Assembly (NCBI RefSeq): GCF_022429625.1
Contig: NZ_CP092483.1
Coordinates: forward strand, 3,831,501-3,895,500
Direction of reading: 5' to 3'
DNA length: 64,000 nucleotides
From: Devosia lacusdianchii
GTDB taxonomy: Bacteria > Pseudomonadota > Alphaproteobacteria > Rhizobiales > Devosiaceae
The notes under the pieces were generated by a model, which saw only the letters and a list, made by a program, of their open reading frames with translations, did no database searches and was not told the origin of the DNA. Position numbers and translations under genes: made by a program. Shown piece after piece: positions 1 to 8,201 of this stretch; within the stretch, counting starts at the first letter, position 1; each line of letters starts with the position of its first letter.

Positions 1-647
1 AGCCCACGGGGCACCTGCGCATCGCCTCATCCGCCGGCATAGGCGCAAGCCTGATAGCGCCATTGATTCCAGCCTTCCTGGATCGCTATCCGGGATTGGC
101 CGTGGAACTGTCGCTGAGCCAGGATGTGGTCGATCTGGCCGCGAACGGCTTCGACATCGCCCTGCGCATGTCGGACCTCATCCGCGACACCGATACGATC
201 TGGCAGCTTTGCCCAGTCGCCTGGTGGCTGGTCGCATCGCCGTCCTACCTCGCCGGAAAACCCCATCCCGCACGGCCGGCCGACCTGGTTGACCATCGTT
301 GCATTCTCTATAGCTGGGAAAACCAGCAGAAGCCTACCTGGCGCTTGAGAAGCGACCAGGGGATCGATGCGGTTGCTGTAGGCGGCGCCTTCCGGGCCAA
401 TGGCGCCGAGGCCATCTTGCAGGCCACTCTCAACGCCGGCGGCATCTCCATCCTGCCGAGCTTCATGTGCGGCCAGCTCGTAGCCAGCGGCGCGCTCGTC
501 CGACTATTGGAACACCACGTGGTAGAGGGACGCTACGCCACCCATGTCAATGCCGTGCGGCCCTGGACCCCGCGCGTTCCCCATACGGTGCGAGTCTTTG
601 TCGAGTACATGCGGCAGGCACTGACATCGAGCCGACCGCACGGGTAA
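1..647 (+). CDS. LysR-family transcriptional regulator, C-terminal part (5' end outside window)
   Basis: The open frame enters at base 3 and runs to a TAA at 645-647. It reads as the effector-binding domain of a LysR regulator: an early RIASSAGIGASLIAPLIPAF stretch, then PGLAVELSLSQDVVDL and GFDIALRMSDL, which is the usual order in the periplasmic-binding-protein-like domain. The N-terminal winged helix-turn-helix lies upstream of the window, so the protein is truncated only by the window edge. Internal ATG and TTG codons are not real starts because homology continues upstream of them. The target genes cannot be named. The fold is clear; the effector is unknown. Confidence 0.85.
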   Translation, partial: PTGHLRIASSAGIGASLIAPLIPAFLDRYPGLAVELSLSQDVVDLAANGFDIALRMSDLIRDTDTIWQLCPVAWWLVASPSYLAGKPHPARPADLVDHRCILYSWENQQKPTWRLRSDQGIDAVAVGGAFRANGAEAILQATLNAGGISILPSFMCGQLVASGALVRLLEHHVVEGRYATHVNAVRPWTPRVPHTVRVFVEYMRQALTSSRPHG

Positions 648-661
648 TTGCGGCAATGGCC

Positions 662-1156
662 TCAACCGACATCGCCGAGGCGCGTGGTGAATGTGGGATC
701 GGAGGCGGCGTAGACGACGTCGACCAGGCTGTCGTCAGCATAGGCGTTGACGTTGGTCAGATGCCCGTCATAACCGCCGACCTTGGTGAGCGTCGTGCCG
801 TTGCGCCAGACCAGCATGAGGCCGTGTTCTTCTTCCCAGGCGCAATTGGCCTCCATGACGACATACCAGTTATCGTCGCCCTTGCGGCCCTTCTCCACCG
901 CGATTTCGCCCCCGGGCGTGACATGGCGCCAGATGTCGGCCGGTGTTTCCGGCACGCCCATCTGTTCGTCCAGCCAGTCCTCGCCACCCACGGCCTGATG
1001 ATAGTCCTTGTAATAGGCAAAGACGTGCCGGGCATCGGCCAGGCGGTCCGCCGGTGTCAGCGCGACGAAGGCGGCCAATGCCGCCGCAGCGCCCGCGTCC
1101 TCCACCGCCTCGATCGTTTCCATTTCGGCATTGTCGAAATACGGCACTTTGAACAT
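662..1156 (-). CDS. Small soluble protein of unknown function, possibly DUF6985/DUF2004-like
   Basis: A 164-residue acidic protein without signal peptide or membrane segment. It begins MFKVPYFDNAEMETIEAVED and carries a C-terminal block WYVVMEANCAWEEEHGLMLV followed by KVGGYDGHLTN, which recalls the DUF6985/DUF2004 family. That family link is from memory of the motif and is unverified. ATG at 1156 is chosen because GGGGA lies 8 bases upstream; ATG at 1162 is too close to it, and the longer frame to 1246 has low-complexity Gly/Ala/Arg content. It stands alone, tail to tail with the LysR gene and divergent from the porin gene. No function is assigned. Confidence 0.7.
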   Translation of the reverse strand: MFKVPYFDNAEMETIEAVEDAGAAAALAAFVALTPADRLADARHVFAYYKDYHQAVGGEDWLDEQMGVPETPADIWRHVTPGGEIAVEKGRKGDDNWYVVMEANCAWEEEHGLMLVWRNGTTLTKVGGYDGHLTNVNAYADDSLVDVVYAASDPTFTTRLGDVG

Positions 1157-1358
1157 TGGCATGGTCCCCGATCGCAATGGCGGCACAAAGCCAGCCGCGG
1201 ACGCCGCTGGCAAGCAGCGCCCTCCACCCCGCGCAATTGTGAACACGAGCCATGCATTCCGGCATGGCGTTAACCTTGTTCCTTACCCGGGCGTTAATGT
1301 CTTCGGTTGCATTTAGCAGGAAATTCTTGAGCTTTCCCTTTTGTTAACGAGGACATCC

Positions 1359-2036
1359 ATGAAGCGTCTTGGCATCATGCTTTCCGCGATCCTGCTGCTC
1401 TCAACTGCCAGCCAGGCCGCCGATCTCGGCTGGAACAGCGGTACCAGCCCAATCTATTCGCCCACCCCGGCAACGGGCTGGTCGGGCTTCTATGCCGGCG
1501 TCAATGGTGGCTTCGGCTGGGGCACGCTCACCCGCCGTCCGGCTGCCGGCATCGAGACGCAGAACAACAGCAATGGCTGGCAGCTCGGTGGCCAGGTTGG
1601 CTACAACATGGATATGGGCGGCTTCGTCGTCGGCGCCGAAGCCGACCTGCAATGGGCCAATATCGGCTATTCCGAGGACATTCCGGGCATTGGCAGCTTC
1701 AAGTCGGGCATCGACTTCTACGGCACGGTGCGGGGTCGCGCCGGCATGAGCTTCGGCCCGGTCATGCCCTTCGTCACCGCCGGTTTCGCCGCCGGTCGCG
1801 GCACCACCAGCATCACCACCAACCCGGGCAATGTCACCACCTCGCAATCGGCCACCCATATGGGCTGGACCATCGGCGCCGGCCTCGAAGCCAAGGCGAC
1901 CGACAACATCTCGTTCAAGGCCGAATATCTCTACGTCGACCTCGGCGCCCAGCCCTATAACGGCCTGCCGGTCGGCAATCTCGACGTAGCCCAACGCTTC
2001 AGCGTTGTTCGCGCGGGTGTAAATTACAAGTTCTAG
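1359..2036 (+). CDS. Outer-membrane beta-barrel protein, Omp25/Omp31-like
   Basis: A 225-residue precursor. It has a Sec signal peptide (MKRLGIMLSAILLLSTASQA, cleavage after AQA/ASQA), then a Thr/Pro/Ser linker and GWSGFYAGVNGGFGWG, the typical first strand of the OmpA-like eight-strand barrel of Rhizobiales porin-like proteins. Alternating aromatic and Gly-rich strands follow, and the protein ends in NYKF, a terminal Phe fitting the BAM recognition signal. The ATG at 1359 has GAGGA six bases upstream, which is better than the ATG at 1341. The expected role is structural or passive permeability in the outer membrane. It is monocistronic. Confidence 0.88.
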   Translation: MKRLGIMLSAILLLSTASQAADLGWNSGTSPIYSPTPATGWSGFYAGVNGGFGWGTLTRRPAAGIETQNNSNGWQLGGQVGYNMDMGGFVVGAEADLQWANIGYSEDIPGIGSFKSGIDFYGTVRGRAGMSFGPVMPFVTAGFAAGRGTTSITTNPGNVTTSQSATHMGWTIGAGLEAKATDNISFKAEYLYVDLGAQPYNGLPVGNLDVAQRFSVVRAGVNYKF

Positions 2037-2260
2037 TCGGCGTGCCGAATCCACGCGGCGCTGTTGTCGGGACTCCCTTCCTTTAGGCGAGCCCCTTCAG
2101 CTTCGCGTGGACTTAAATAGCGTCTCGACGCTGGGAGCGACCGCGTCGCGGCGGCGGTCGTGCCCAAATCTCAACGCTGATCCGCGGCACCGTGGTTCGA
2201 GCTGAGACGTCTCCGCGACTGTCACCAGGACCGCGTCGGAGCAACGTGCCGACCTTCATT
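2037..2260. other. Intergenic region after the porin gene
   Basis: About 220 bases between two convergent genes. It contains GC-rich inverted repeats, for example GACCGC at 2139-2144 pairing with GCGGTC at 2154-2159, and AGCGTC/GACGCT near 2120-2133, but no T-run that would mark a clear intrinsic terminator. No coding region with recognisable similarity was seen on either strand. Confidence 0.5.
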
Positions 2261-2704
2261 CTAGAGCGGTCTACTGACTGTGCTCATTGTCGCCAAAAGA
2301 CCATCTACACCCGCTTGAGCGACCTCGGTGTCTTGCGTTGGCGTTCCCGAACTAGCCCCGATACCGCCAACGACCGCTCCGCCGACAATGACGGGCAAGC
2401 CGCCGCCGACGACCATCAGGCGCCCCCCGATTGCCGAATTGATGCCATAGGCCGGGCTACCGGGCTGACTGGCCGCGCCATATTCGTGGGTCGCCTTTTT
2501 GGCCGCGGCGGCCGTGTAGGCCTTGTCGATGGCGATCGTTGTGCTGGTTACCTTGCCGCCATCCATGCGCTCAAATGCAATCAGGTTGCCGCTTTCGTCG
2601 GTGATGGCGATGCACATCGGTACGCCAATGGCCTCAGCCTTGGCCCGAGCTGCGGCGATCAGGATACGAGCGTCGGCGATGTCCAGACGGGCGATTGAAA
2701 GCAT
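2261..2704 (-). CDS. GlcG/HbpS-like heme-degrading-domain (DUF336) protein
   Basis: A 147-residue protein of the HbpS/GlcG family. Visible family features are IADARILIAAARAKAEAIG, the AITDESGNLIAFERMDG strand-turn, the AIDKAYTAAAAKKAT helix and the Gly-rich GGRLMVVGGGLPVIVGGAVV segment. Family members bind heme or small organic acids and often sit inside catabolic operons, where the role is usually unknown. ATG at 2704 is used because AAGGA lies seven bases upstream. It is the last gene of the 17-gene minus-strand operon, 17 bases after the SDR gene. Whether it is an enzyme or an accessory protein is open. Confidence 0.82.
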   Translation of the reverse strand: MLSIARLDIADARILIAAARAKAEAIGVPMCIAITDESGNLIAFERMDGGKVTSTTIAIDKAYTAAAAKKATHEYGAASQPGSPAYGINSAIGGRLMVVGGGLPVIVGGAVVGGIGASSGTPTQDTEVAQAGVDGLLATMSTVSRPL

Positions 2705-2721
2705 GCGTAGTTCCTTACGGT

Positions 2722-3480
2722 TTAGGGGCGAAGCGAGGCCGCCGATGCTCCCGTGGCACCGTCGATGGATTGCGACACCACCCACGCGTCAAGACGTTCC
2801 CCGCTTCTGTCGGCTAACCGCCCTTCAGCGAGGGCCACGAAGGCGGACGTCAGGAGAGCCGGGTCCACCCATTTCTGCTTGATATCGTCGGTGTAGTTTC
2901 GATCGGACATCGGCGTGCGCATGTACATGCCGGGCGTTACGGTATTCACCGTGATGCCAAAGGCAGCACCTTCCAGGGACAGCGTTTTCGCCAACCCTTC
3001 AAGCGCATGCTTGCCGGCACAATAGGCTGACTCATCAACGAAGCCTTCGATGCCCGAGCGGGACGAGACATAGACGATAGCACCCCCACCATTGTCTCGC
3101 ATGCCGCGCCAGACGGCATGTGACAGCTGGAAGCCGGCCTGCAGGCCGACATTGACCGTCTGGAAGAAGCTCTCGAAGTCGTGGTCGGCGAAGGGCGTAG
3201 GCCGCAGAATTGCGGCATTGTGGATCAGGGTATCCACCCGCCCCATCTGACCGAAAGTCTTGGCAATGGCCGCATTGGTTGCTGCGCGGTCGGATAGATC
3301 AACCTCGATGCCGATAGCGCCAGGACCACAGGCCCGGGTGGTCTCGGCCAGGGCCGCAGCATCATAGTCCATAAGCGCCAAGCGGGCGCCAGCAGCGGCG
3401 AAGCGCCGAGCTATGGCAGCGCCCAGGCCCTGCCCTGCGCCGGTAACGATGACCCGCTGCTGACGAAGTTCGCGTATCAC
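2722..3480 (-). CDS. Short-chain dehydrogenase/reductase with atypical C-terminus
   Basis: A 252-residue classical SDR. It has the nucleotide site VTGAGQGLG near residues 12-20, the HNAA motif, a catalytic Ser in VSSRSG and Tyr/Lys in YCAGK. The C-terminal part departs from the usual DGG ending: after VNTVTPGMYMRTPMS it continues with WVDPALLTSAFVALAEG and a RLDAW segment. The same unusual ending occurs in the SDR at 32274-33002, which flanks the other end of this locus. Its ATG overlaps the upstream Gfo/Idh gene by four bases, so translational coupling is likely. It probably oxidises or reduces a hydroxyl/keto group of the pathway intermediate; the substrate is unknown. Confidence 0.88.
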   Translation of the reverse strand: MIRELRQQRVIVTGAGQGLGAAIARRFAAAGARLALMDYDAAALAETTRACGPGAIGIEVDLSDRAATNAAIAKTFGQMGRVDTLIHNAAILRPTPFADHDFESFFQTVNVGLQAGFQLSHAVWRGMRDNGGGAIVYVSSRSGIEGFVDESAYCAGKHALEGLAKTLSLEGAAFGITVNTVTPGMYMRTPMSDRNYTDDIKQKWVDPALLTSAFVALAEGRLADRSGERLDAWVVSQSIDGATGASAASLRP

Positions 3481-4553
3481 TTGCGTTCTGCCGGAAGATC
3501 GACCCAGGCCCGCGTCGCCGTCGATTTCTTGACTGCGTCGAGCACTTGCTGATTGGCTAGTCCGTCGAAGAAGGTGGCGCCGGCCCGCAGCTTGCGGCCT
3601 TCAACGATGGCGGCGGTAAGTTCGCGCAGTGCAGCAACAACCGAGACGTTCCAGATGCCCTTGTTCAGACCAGGAAGGGCCGCGAGGGGGTCGGCGACGG
3701 TGATGTCTTCGAAAGCGCCGCCCACCTTGGCAAACAGCAGTTTTTCATCCTCGTTGTCGAGCAGGATAGTGCCCTTGGAGCCGAAGACCTGGGTTAGGTT
3801 GCCGATATTGTTCGCCGCAACGCCGCTCATGAAGACCTGAGCCAGGGCGCCGGTCTGCATCTGCATCGTGAAATAGGCGACGTCGTCGGCAGTGGCGGTC
3901 CACGGCTCGCCGGTGGTCTTGTCGACGCGGTTGGGGATCACAGTCAGCGCCTGGCCGACCAGCGAGGCGACCGGACCGAGCCACCAGCGCAGCATATCGA
4001 CCTGATGGCTGCCATTAGCGCCAAGACGGCCCCCGCCGTGCTCAGCAAGACTCCACCAATCACCCTTGGGACGAGCGGCTGGATTGGCCCAGGAGGCCCC
4101 GATATTGGCGACGTTGACGTGACGGATTTCGCCCAGATCACCATTGGCGATCATCTCGGCGACCCTGGCACGATTGGGGTTGAAGCGCAGCTCATGGTCA
4201 ATCATGTGCAGGCGGCCGAGCCCTTCCGCCTTGTCGAGCATTGTAGCGGCTTCGCGCGCATCCATCGCCGTCGGCTTCTCGCAGAGAACATGGGCGCCGC
4301 GTTCGAGCGCTGCCAGGGTGATCGGGGCATGCAGGTCGGTGGGTGTGGCGATAAGCACCAGGTCCGGCGAATGGCGATCCAGCATTTCCTGCCAGTCATC
4401 ATAGGCTGCGGGAACGCCGAACTCGTCCGCGGCCGAACGGGCGCTTTCGAGCCGGCCAGAGGCCAGGGCCACGACCTGGGCCCCCTCAACATGACGGAGT
4501 GCAGGAAGATAGGCGGAGCGAGCAAAGCTCGCGCCAACAATACCGACTTTCAT
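3477..4553 (-). CDS. Gfo/Idh/MocA-family oxidoreductase
   Basis: A 358-residue NAD(P)-dependent dehydrogenase. The N-terminal Rossmann fold starts MKVGIVGASFARSAYLPAL, and the family motif CEKPTA (catalytic Lys) appears around residue 95. The HELRFNPNRARV and GANGSHQVDMLRWWLG blocks belong to the C-terminal substrate domain. ATG at 4553 is preceded by GAGAGA; the frame upstream of it is Arg-rich and non-homologous. It lies 23 bases after the DppC-type permease and overlaps the next SDR gene by four bases. Members act on sugars, inositols and their derivatives, but also on cyclic amino-acid or pyrrole-like compounds, so the substrate cannot be told. Confidence 0.87.
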   Translation of the reverse strand: MKVGIVGASFARSAYLPALRHVEGAQVVALASGRLESARSAADEFGVPAAYDDWQEMLDRHSPDLVLIATPTDLHAPITLAALERGAHVLCEKPTAMDAREAATMLDKAEGLGRLHMIDHELRFNPNRARVAEMIANGDLGEIRHVNVANIGASWANPAARPKGDWWSLAEHGGGRLGANGSHQVDMLRWWLGPVASLVGQALTVIPNRVDKTTGEPWTATADDVAYFTMQMQTGALAQVFMSGVAANNIGNLTQVFGSKGTILLDNEDEKLLFAKVGGAFEDITVADPLAALPGLNKGIWNVSVVAALRELTAAIVEGRKLRAGATFFDGLANQQVLDAVKKSTATRAWVDLPAERK

Positions 4554-4576
4554 TTTCTTGTTCTCTCGTTTGCGAG

Positions 4577-5503
4577 TTACGCCATGGTCTTGAGGCGAGG
4601 ATCCAGGAAGTCGCGCAGCCAGTCGCCCAGGATGTTGAAGGACAGTACGGTCAAGACGATCGCAATGCCCGGGAAGAAGGCGAGCCACCATTTGTTGGCC
4701 ATCAGCTGGTCGCGGCTATCGGCCAGCATTGCGCCCCAGGTCGGCACGTTGGGCGGCACGCCCAGGCCGAGGAAGGAGAGTGAAGCCTCCGACAGGATCA
4801 CCGAGGCCACATTGAACGAGGCAATAACCGTCAGCGGGGCGATGATGTTGGGCAGGATCGTCCGGAAGATGATGAGGAAGGTCGAGTCACCAATGGCGCG
4901 GGCGGCTTCCACATACTCTTTCTCGCGCAGCGACAGGGTCTGTGCGCGGACGATACGGGCATAGGTCACCCACTGCCCCACACCAAGCACGATAATGATA
5001 TTCATGACGCCCGGTCCCAGGATGACCAGGAACATGATGGCGAGCAGGATGAAGGGGAAGGCAAGCTGGATATCGCCCAACCGCATGATGACGTCGTCGA
5101 TCCAGCCCCCGAAATAGCCGGCAACCAGTCCGGCCACGACGCCGATGGTTCCCCCGACCATGATGGCGCAAATGCCGACCATCAGCGAAATGCGAGCGCC
5201 GTACAGCAGGCGCGAGAGGACATCGCGCCCCAGCCCATCGGTGCCCAACAGGAAGAACGCATTGCGGCGCCCTTCAGTCAGGGGATCAGCCAGACGCATC
5301 ATGATGTCCTGCCGATTGGGGTCGAGCGGAGAAATCCACGGACCGAAAACGGCGGCGATCGCGACCGCAAGGAGGATGATCAGCGCCACCAGCGGCCACT
5401 TTGCCTGCACCATGGAGCGAATGGCCCGGCGCAGTTCGCGCTTGCGATGTGACATCACAGGAGTCTTGGTCGGCGCCGTCGACGGGATAGTTTCTACAGA
5501 CAT
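4577..5503 (-). CDS. Dipeptide/oligopeptide-type ABC transporter permease (DppC-like)
   Basis: A 308-residue inner-membrane protein. It has an N-terminal cytoplasmic tail, a first membrane helix at about residues 38-58 (WPLVALIILLAVAIAAVFGP), the OppC-type extension PNRQDIMMRLADPL and LGTDGLGRDVLSRLLYGAR, then five further helices. The EAA-loop region EAARAIGDSTFLIIFRTILP contacts the ATPase. GGAGG lies just upstream of the ATG. It forms a permease pair with the DppB-like gene ten bases upstream. No ATPase gene is in this arm; the likely partners are at 28468-30494. Confidence 0.9.
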   Translation of the reverse strand: MSVETIPSTAPTKTPVMSHRKRELRRAIRSMVQAKWPLVALIILLAVAIAAVFGPWISPLDPNRQDIMMRLADPLTEGRRNAFFLLGTDGLGRDVLSRLLYGARISLMVGICAIMVGGTIGVVAGLVAGYFGGWIDDVIMRLGDIQLAFPFILLAIMFLVILGPGVMNIIIVLGVGQWVTYARIVRAQTLSLREKEYVEAARAIGDSTFLIIFRTILPNIIAPLTVIASFNVASVILSEASLSFLGLGVPPNVPTWGAMLADSRDQLMANKWWLAFFPGIAIVLTVLSFNILGDWLRDFLDPRLKTMA

Positions 5504-5513
5504 GCCGGCCTCC

Positions 5514-6488
5514 CTAGAGTTTCACGCGGGGATCGATCTTTGCGTAGACAAGATCGACGATGAGATTGAGCGCGATGAATATCAGCGCCAGGGTAACGAC
5601 CGCGGCCTGCACCACGGGGATGTCGCGCTGGTTGATGGCGTTGAACACGAGCCGGCCGATGCCTGGCCACGAGAACACCATTTCGACCACCACAACGCCG
5701 CCGATCAGGAAGCCAAACTCGAGGCCGATCATGGTGACCACGGGCAGCCACGCATTGCGCAGAGCATGATGGATAACCACGGCCGTCTCGCTGATCCCCT
5801 TGGCGCGAGCCGTCCGGACGAAGTCCTGGCCAAGCACTTCGAGCATGGAGGAGCGCACGAGACGGGCGTTGCGCGAGATGGAATAGAACGCGACAGCGAA
5901 GCCGGGCATTATCAGGTAATACAGCGCCTGGGGTAAACTGCTGAAGGCCTGGACGAAATTGCCCTGCACCAGCGGCATGATGAACGGCACATGGCCCGAT
6001 ATCGGCAGGATGCGCAATTGCAGGCCGAAGAACATGATCATCATGATGCCCAGCCAGAAGCTCGGTATGGATTGGCCCAGCATGCCCATCGTCATGATCG
6101 ATCCATCGACCGGCGTCCCCCGATTGAGGGAGGCCACAATCCCGAGCGGGATAGCGACGACAATCGCCAGGAACATTGCGAAAAGGGTCAGCTCCAGCGT
6201 TGCCGGCAGCGCTTCCATGACGGCCTCGATCGCGGGGCGCTTGTAGGATAGTGAATCGCCGAAATCGCCCTGGGCCAGCTTCCCGAGGAAAGTGATGTAT
6301 TGTTCGGGCAAGGGCCTGTCGAAGCCGAGCGCCTCACGTGTGCGCTGGATTTCCGCGTCGGTCGCCCGTTCGCTTACATAGAGGTAGGTCGGATCACCGC
6401 TCATTTGCAGCGCGGTGAACGTGATGAGCGTTACCCCAATGATGACGATGGCGCTTTGTAACAGGCGCCGGATGATGAAGGTCCACAT
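5514..6488 (-). CDS. Dipeptide/oligopeptide-type ABC transporter permease (DppB-like)
   Basis: A 324-residue membrane protein starting MWTFIIRRLLQSAIVIIGVTLITF, the conserved first helix of DppB/OppB/NikB. GDFGDSLSYKRPAIEAV and the EAA loop VRTARAKGISETAVVIHHALRNAWLP follow. It ends with the typical LIVDLVYAKIDPRVKL. It lies 66 bases after the binding-protein gene, with a 9-bp hairpin in the gap, and ten bases before the DppC-like gene. Together they would form the membrane channel for whatever the two upstream binding proteins deliver. Confidence 0.9.
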   Translation of the reverse strand: MWTFIIRRLLQSAIVIIGVTLITFTALQMSGDPTYLYVSERATDAEIQRTREALGFDRPLPEQYITFLGKLAQGDFGDSLSYKRPAIEAVMEALPATLELTLFAMFLAIVVAIPLGIVASLNRGTPVDGSIMTMGMLGQSIPSFWLGIMMIMFFGLQLRILPISGHVPFIMPLVQGNFVQAFSSLPQALYYLIMPGFAVAFYSISRNARLVRSSMLEVLGQDFVRTARAKGISETAVVIHHALRNAWLPVVTMIGLEFGFLIGGVVVVEMVFSWPGIGRLVFNAINQRDIPVVQAAVVTLALIFIALNLIVDLVYAKIDPRVKL

Positions 6489-6515
6489 GGCGGTCGGCCC
6501 AACTAGAGAAAGGGA

Positions 6516-6542
6516 GGGTGCGCCACGCCTGGCGGCGCACCC
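6516..6542 (-). promoter_or_regulatory. Hairpin between binding-protein and permease genes
   Basis: A perfect 9-bp inverted repeat: GGGTGCGCC at 6516-6524 pairs with GGCGCACCC at 6534-6542 around a 9-base loop. No T-run follows on the minus strand, so it is more likely a 3'-stabilising or partial attenuation hairpin than a full terminator. It would let binding-protein mRNA exceed permease mRNA. Confidence 0.55.
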
Positions 6543-6554
6543 AGCGAGAGAAGG

Positions 6555-8111
6555 CTACTTCAGGGAAGCGGTGAAGAGATCAATCTCTTCGTCACGACGT
6601 GGCTTCCAGTCCAGGCGGTTCGACACGCCATAGAAATCAAGCTGGAAGTAGAGCTGCAGCCACGGGCCCTCTTCGTAGAAGAGCTTGAGCATGCGATTGA
6701 TGACAGGACGCGCTTCCTCGACTGTGTCCGCATCGATCGCCAGGGCCCAATCGTCAAACCAGCGCTGGTCCGTCCAGCTTTGGTAGTTCGTGGCGCCATC
6801 CTTGGTAGAAAACAGGCTCATGTCGTAGAGCGGGTTCCAGGTGACACCGCCCTGCCCCAGGAAAAACAGCGGGCCCATTTCCTTGGTCCGAAGCAGTGGC
6901 GAGTAGACCGATGCCCATTCAAGAAGCTCGACTTCGGTGTTAATGCCAACATCGCTGAGATACTGGCCAATGGCCTGCACTACATTCGCGTCGTTGAGGT
7001 AGCGACCGCGAGGGCCCTGCAGACGGATGCTGAAGCGAACGCCGTTCTCGCCGCGCGGATAGCCGGCTTCATCCAGCAGCTTTTCGGCCATGTCTGGATC
7101 GTAAGGGATAGGGACCAGGTCCGGATTGCCGTTCGGCGGATTGACCAGGCTGGTCATGCGCGTGCATTCGGTACCAAGCAGCTGACTGCAGATGCTGGGA
7201 ACGTCAACTGCGTACTGCATGGCGAAGCGGACTTTGGGATCCTGGATTTCGGCAGCACCCGGCATACCTTCGACACCCTTGCCCAGATTGAAGCCAATCT
7301 GCATGCGGCGGGTGCCGTCGACCTTGGCGACAGTTGCGGTGCCCGAGGCATCAACGGCGGCAACCTGGTCGGGGGCGACATTGGTGATGATGTCGACATT
7401 GCCGGCAATCAGCTCGGCAGTGCGGGTCGAGGCCTCCGGGATGATGCGCCAGATAATGGTCTCGAAATTGCCGGGATCCTTGACCTTTTCGAGTACGATC
7501 TGGGAACCGCGATCCCAGGTTGCCAGGCGATACGAGCCAGACCCGATCGGATTGGAAGCGGCCTCCTCAAGGGTCATCTTCTCGTAGCTGTCTTTGCAGT
7601 GGATGAAGACCTGAGACATCATTCCCAAGGCCAGCGTCGTCTTGGCCGTGAGGTTGATGGTGACGTTGAGTTCGTCCACAGCCTCGGCCGACTTGAAGCC
7701 CAGGGTGGTATAGACGAAGCCAGGCGTATTGCCGGTGAAACCCAGCGCCTTGTCGGCAGGACGATTGAACGAATAAGCCACGTCTTCGGCGGTCAACGGC
7801 TCGCCGTCATCGCAGGTCAGGCCCTGCTTGATAGTGAAGGTATAGGCGAGTCCGTCGTCGCTCACGGTCGTCTTGTCGACGAGGTATGGCTCCACCTGCC
7901 CCTCGAAATTGACCTGAAAAAGCGTCGCGAAGATGTGCTTGGCAATATTGGAATTGTCGCGGCTCGAGATCTGAGCTGGATCAAACGTCGAGGCATCTGC
8001 GCTAAGGCCGACGACGACAGTATTCTCGGGCGGCGCGGCATGTGCGGCCGCGGGAAGCGCCATCGCGAGGGCCAGTAGGTATCGATTGAAAACACGCATG
8101 CTCTTTGCCAT
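6555..8111 (-). CDS. ABC transporter substrate-binding protein, family 5 (second of tandem pair)
   Basis: A 518-residue SBP_bac_5 protein (the DppA/OppA class). A signal peptide MRVFNRYLLALAMALPAAAHA precedes the mature protein. Family landmarks are ENTVVVGLSADASTFDPAQ, YTFTIKQGLTCDDGEPLTAEDVAYSFNR and the late RGRYLNDANVVQAIGQYL. It is clearly paralogous to the protein from 8202-9761; both share the ADASTFDPA-ISSRDNSN start. The start is uncertain between 8111 and 8099, and neither has a strong ribosome site. It binds the imported solute in the periplasm. Family members bind peptides, opines, glutathione, nickel or oligosaccharides, so the ligand is open. Confidence 0.9.
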   Translation of the reverse strand: MAKSMRVFNRYLLALAMALPAAAHAAPPENTVVVGLSADASTFDPAQISSRDNSNIAKHIFATLFQVNFEGQVEPYLVDKTTVSDDGLAYTFTIKQGLTCDDGEPLTAEDVAYSFNRPADKALGFTGNTPGFVYTTLGFKSAEAVDELNVTINLTAKTTLALGMMSQVFIHCKDSYEKMTLEEAASNPIGSGSYRLATWDRGSQIVLEKVKDPGNFETIIWRIIPEASTRTAELIAGNVDIITNVAPDQVAAVDASGTATVAKVDGTRRMQIGFNLGKGVEGMPGAAEIQDPKVRFAMQYAVDVPSICSQLLGTECTRMTSLVNPPNGNPDLVPIPYDPDMAEKLLDEAGYPRGENGVRFSIRLQGPRGRYLNDANVVQAIGQYLSDVGINTEVELLEWASVYSPLLRTKEMGPLFFLGQGGVTWNPLYDMSLFSTKDGATNYQSWTDQRWFDDWALAIDADTVEEARPVINRMLKLFYEEGPWLQLYFQLDFYGVSNRLDWKPRRDEEIDLFTASLK

Positions 8112-8166
8112 TTCTCTAACCGGTTGACCTGTTCATGCTGCTGCCGATCATCGCTCGGCTTGGAGG

Positions 8167-8195
8167 CGGCACGCGGATCGGTGACCCGCGTGCCG
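8167..8195 (-). promoter_or_regulatory. Hairpin between the two binding-protein genes
   Basis: A perfect 10-bp inverted repeat, CGGCACGCGG at 8167-8176 and CCGCGTGCCG at 8186-8195, in the 90-base gap. No T-run follows on the minus strand. The position suggests mRNA stabilisation of the upstream binding-protein message. Confidence 0.55.
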
Positions 8196-8201
8196 GATCG
8201 A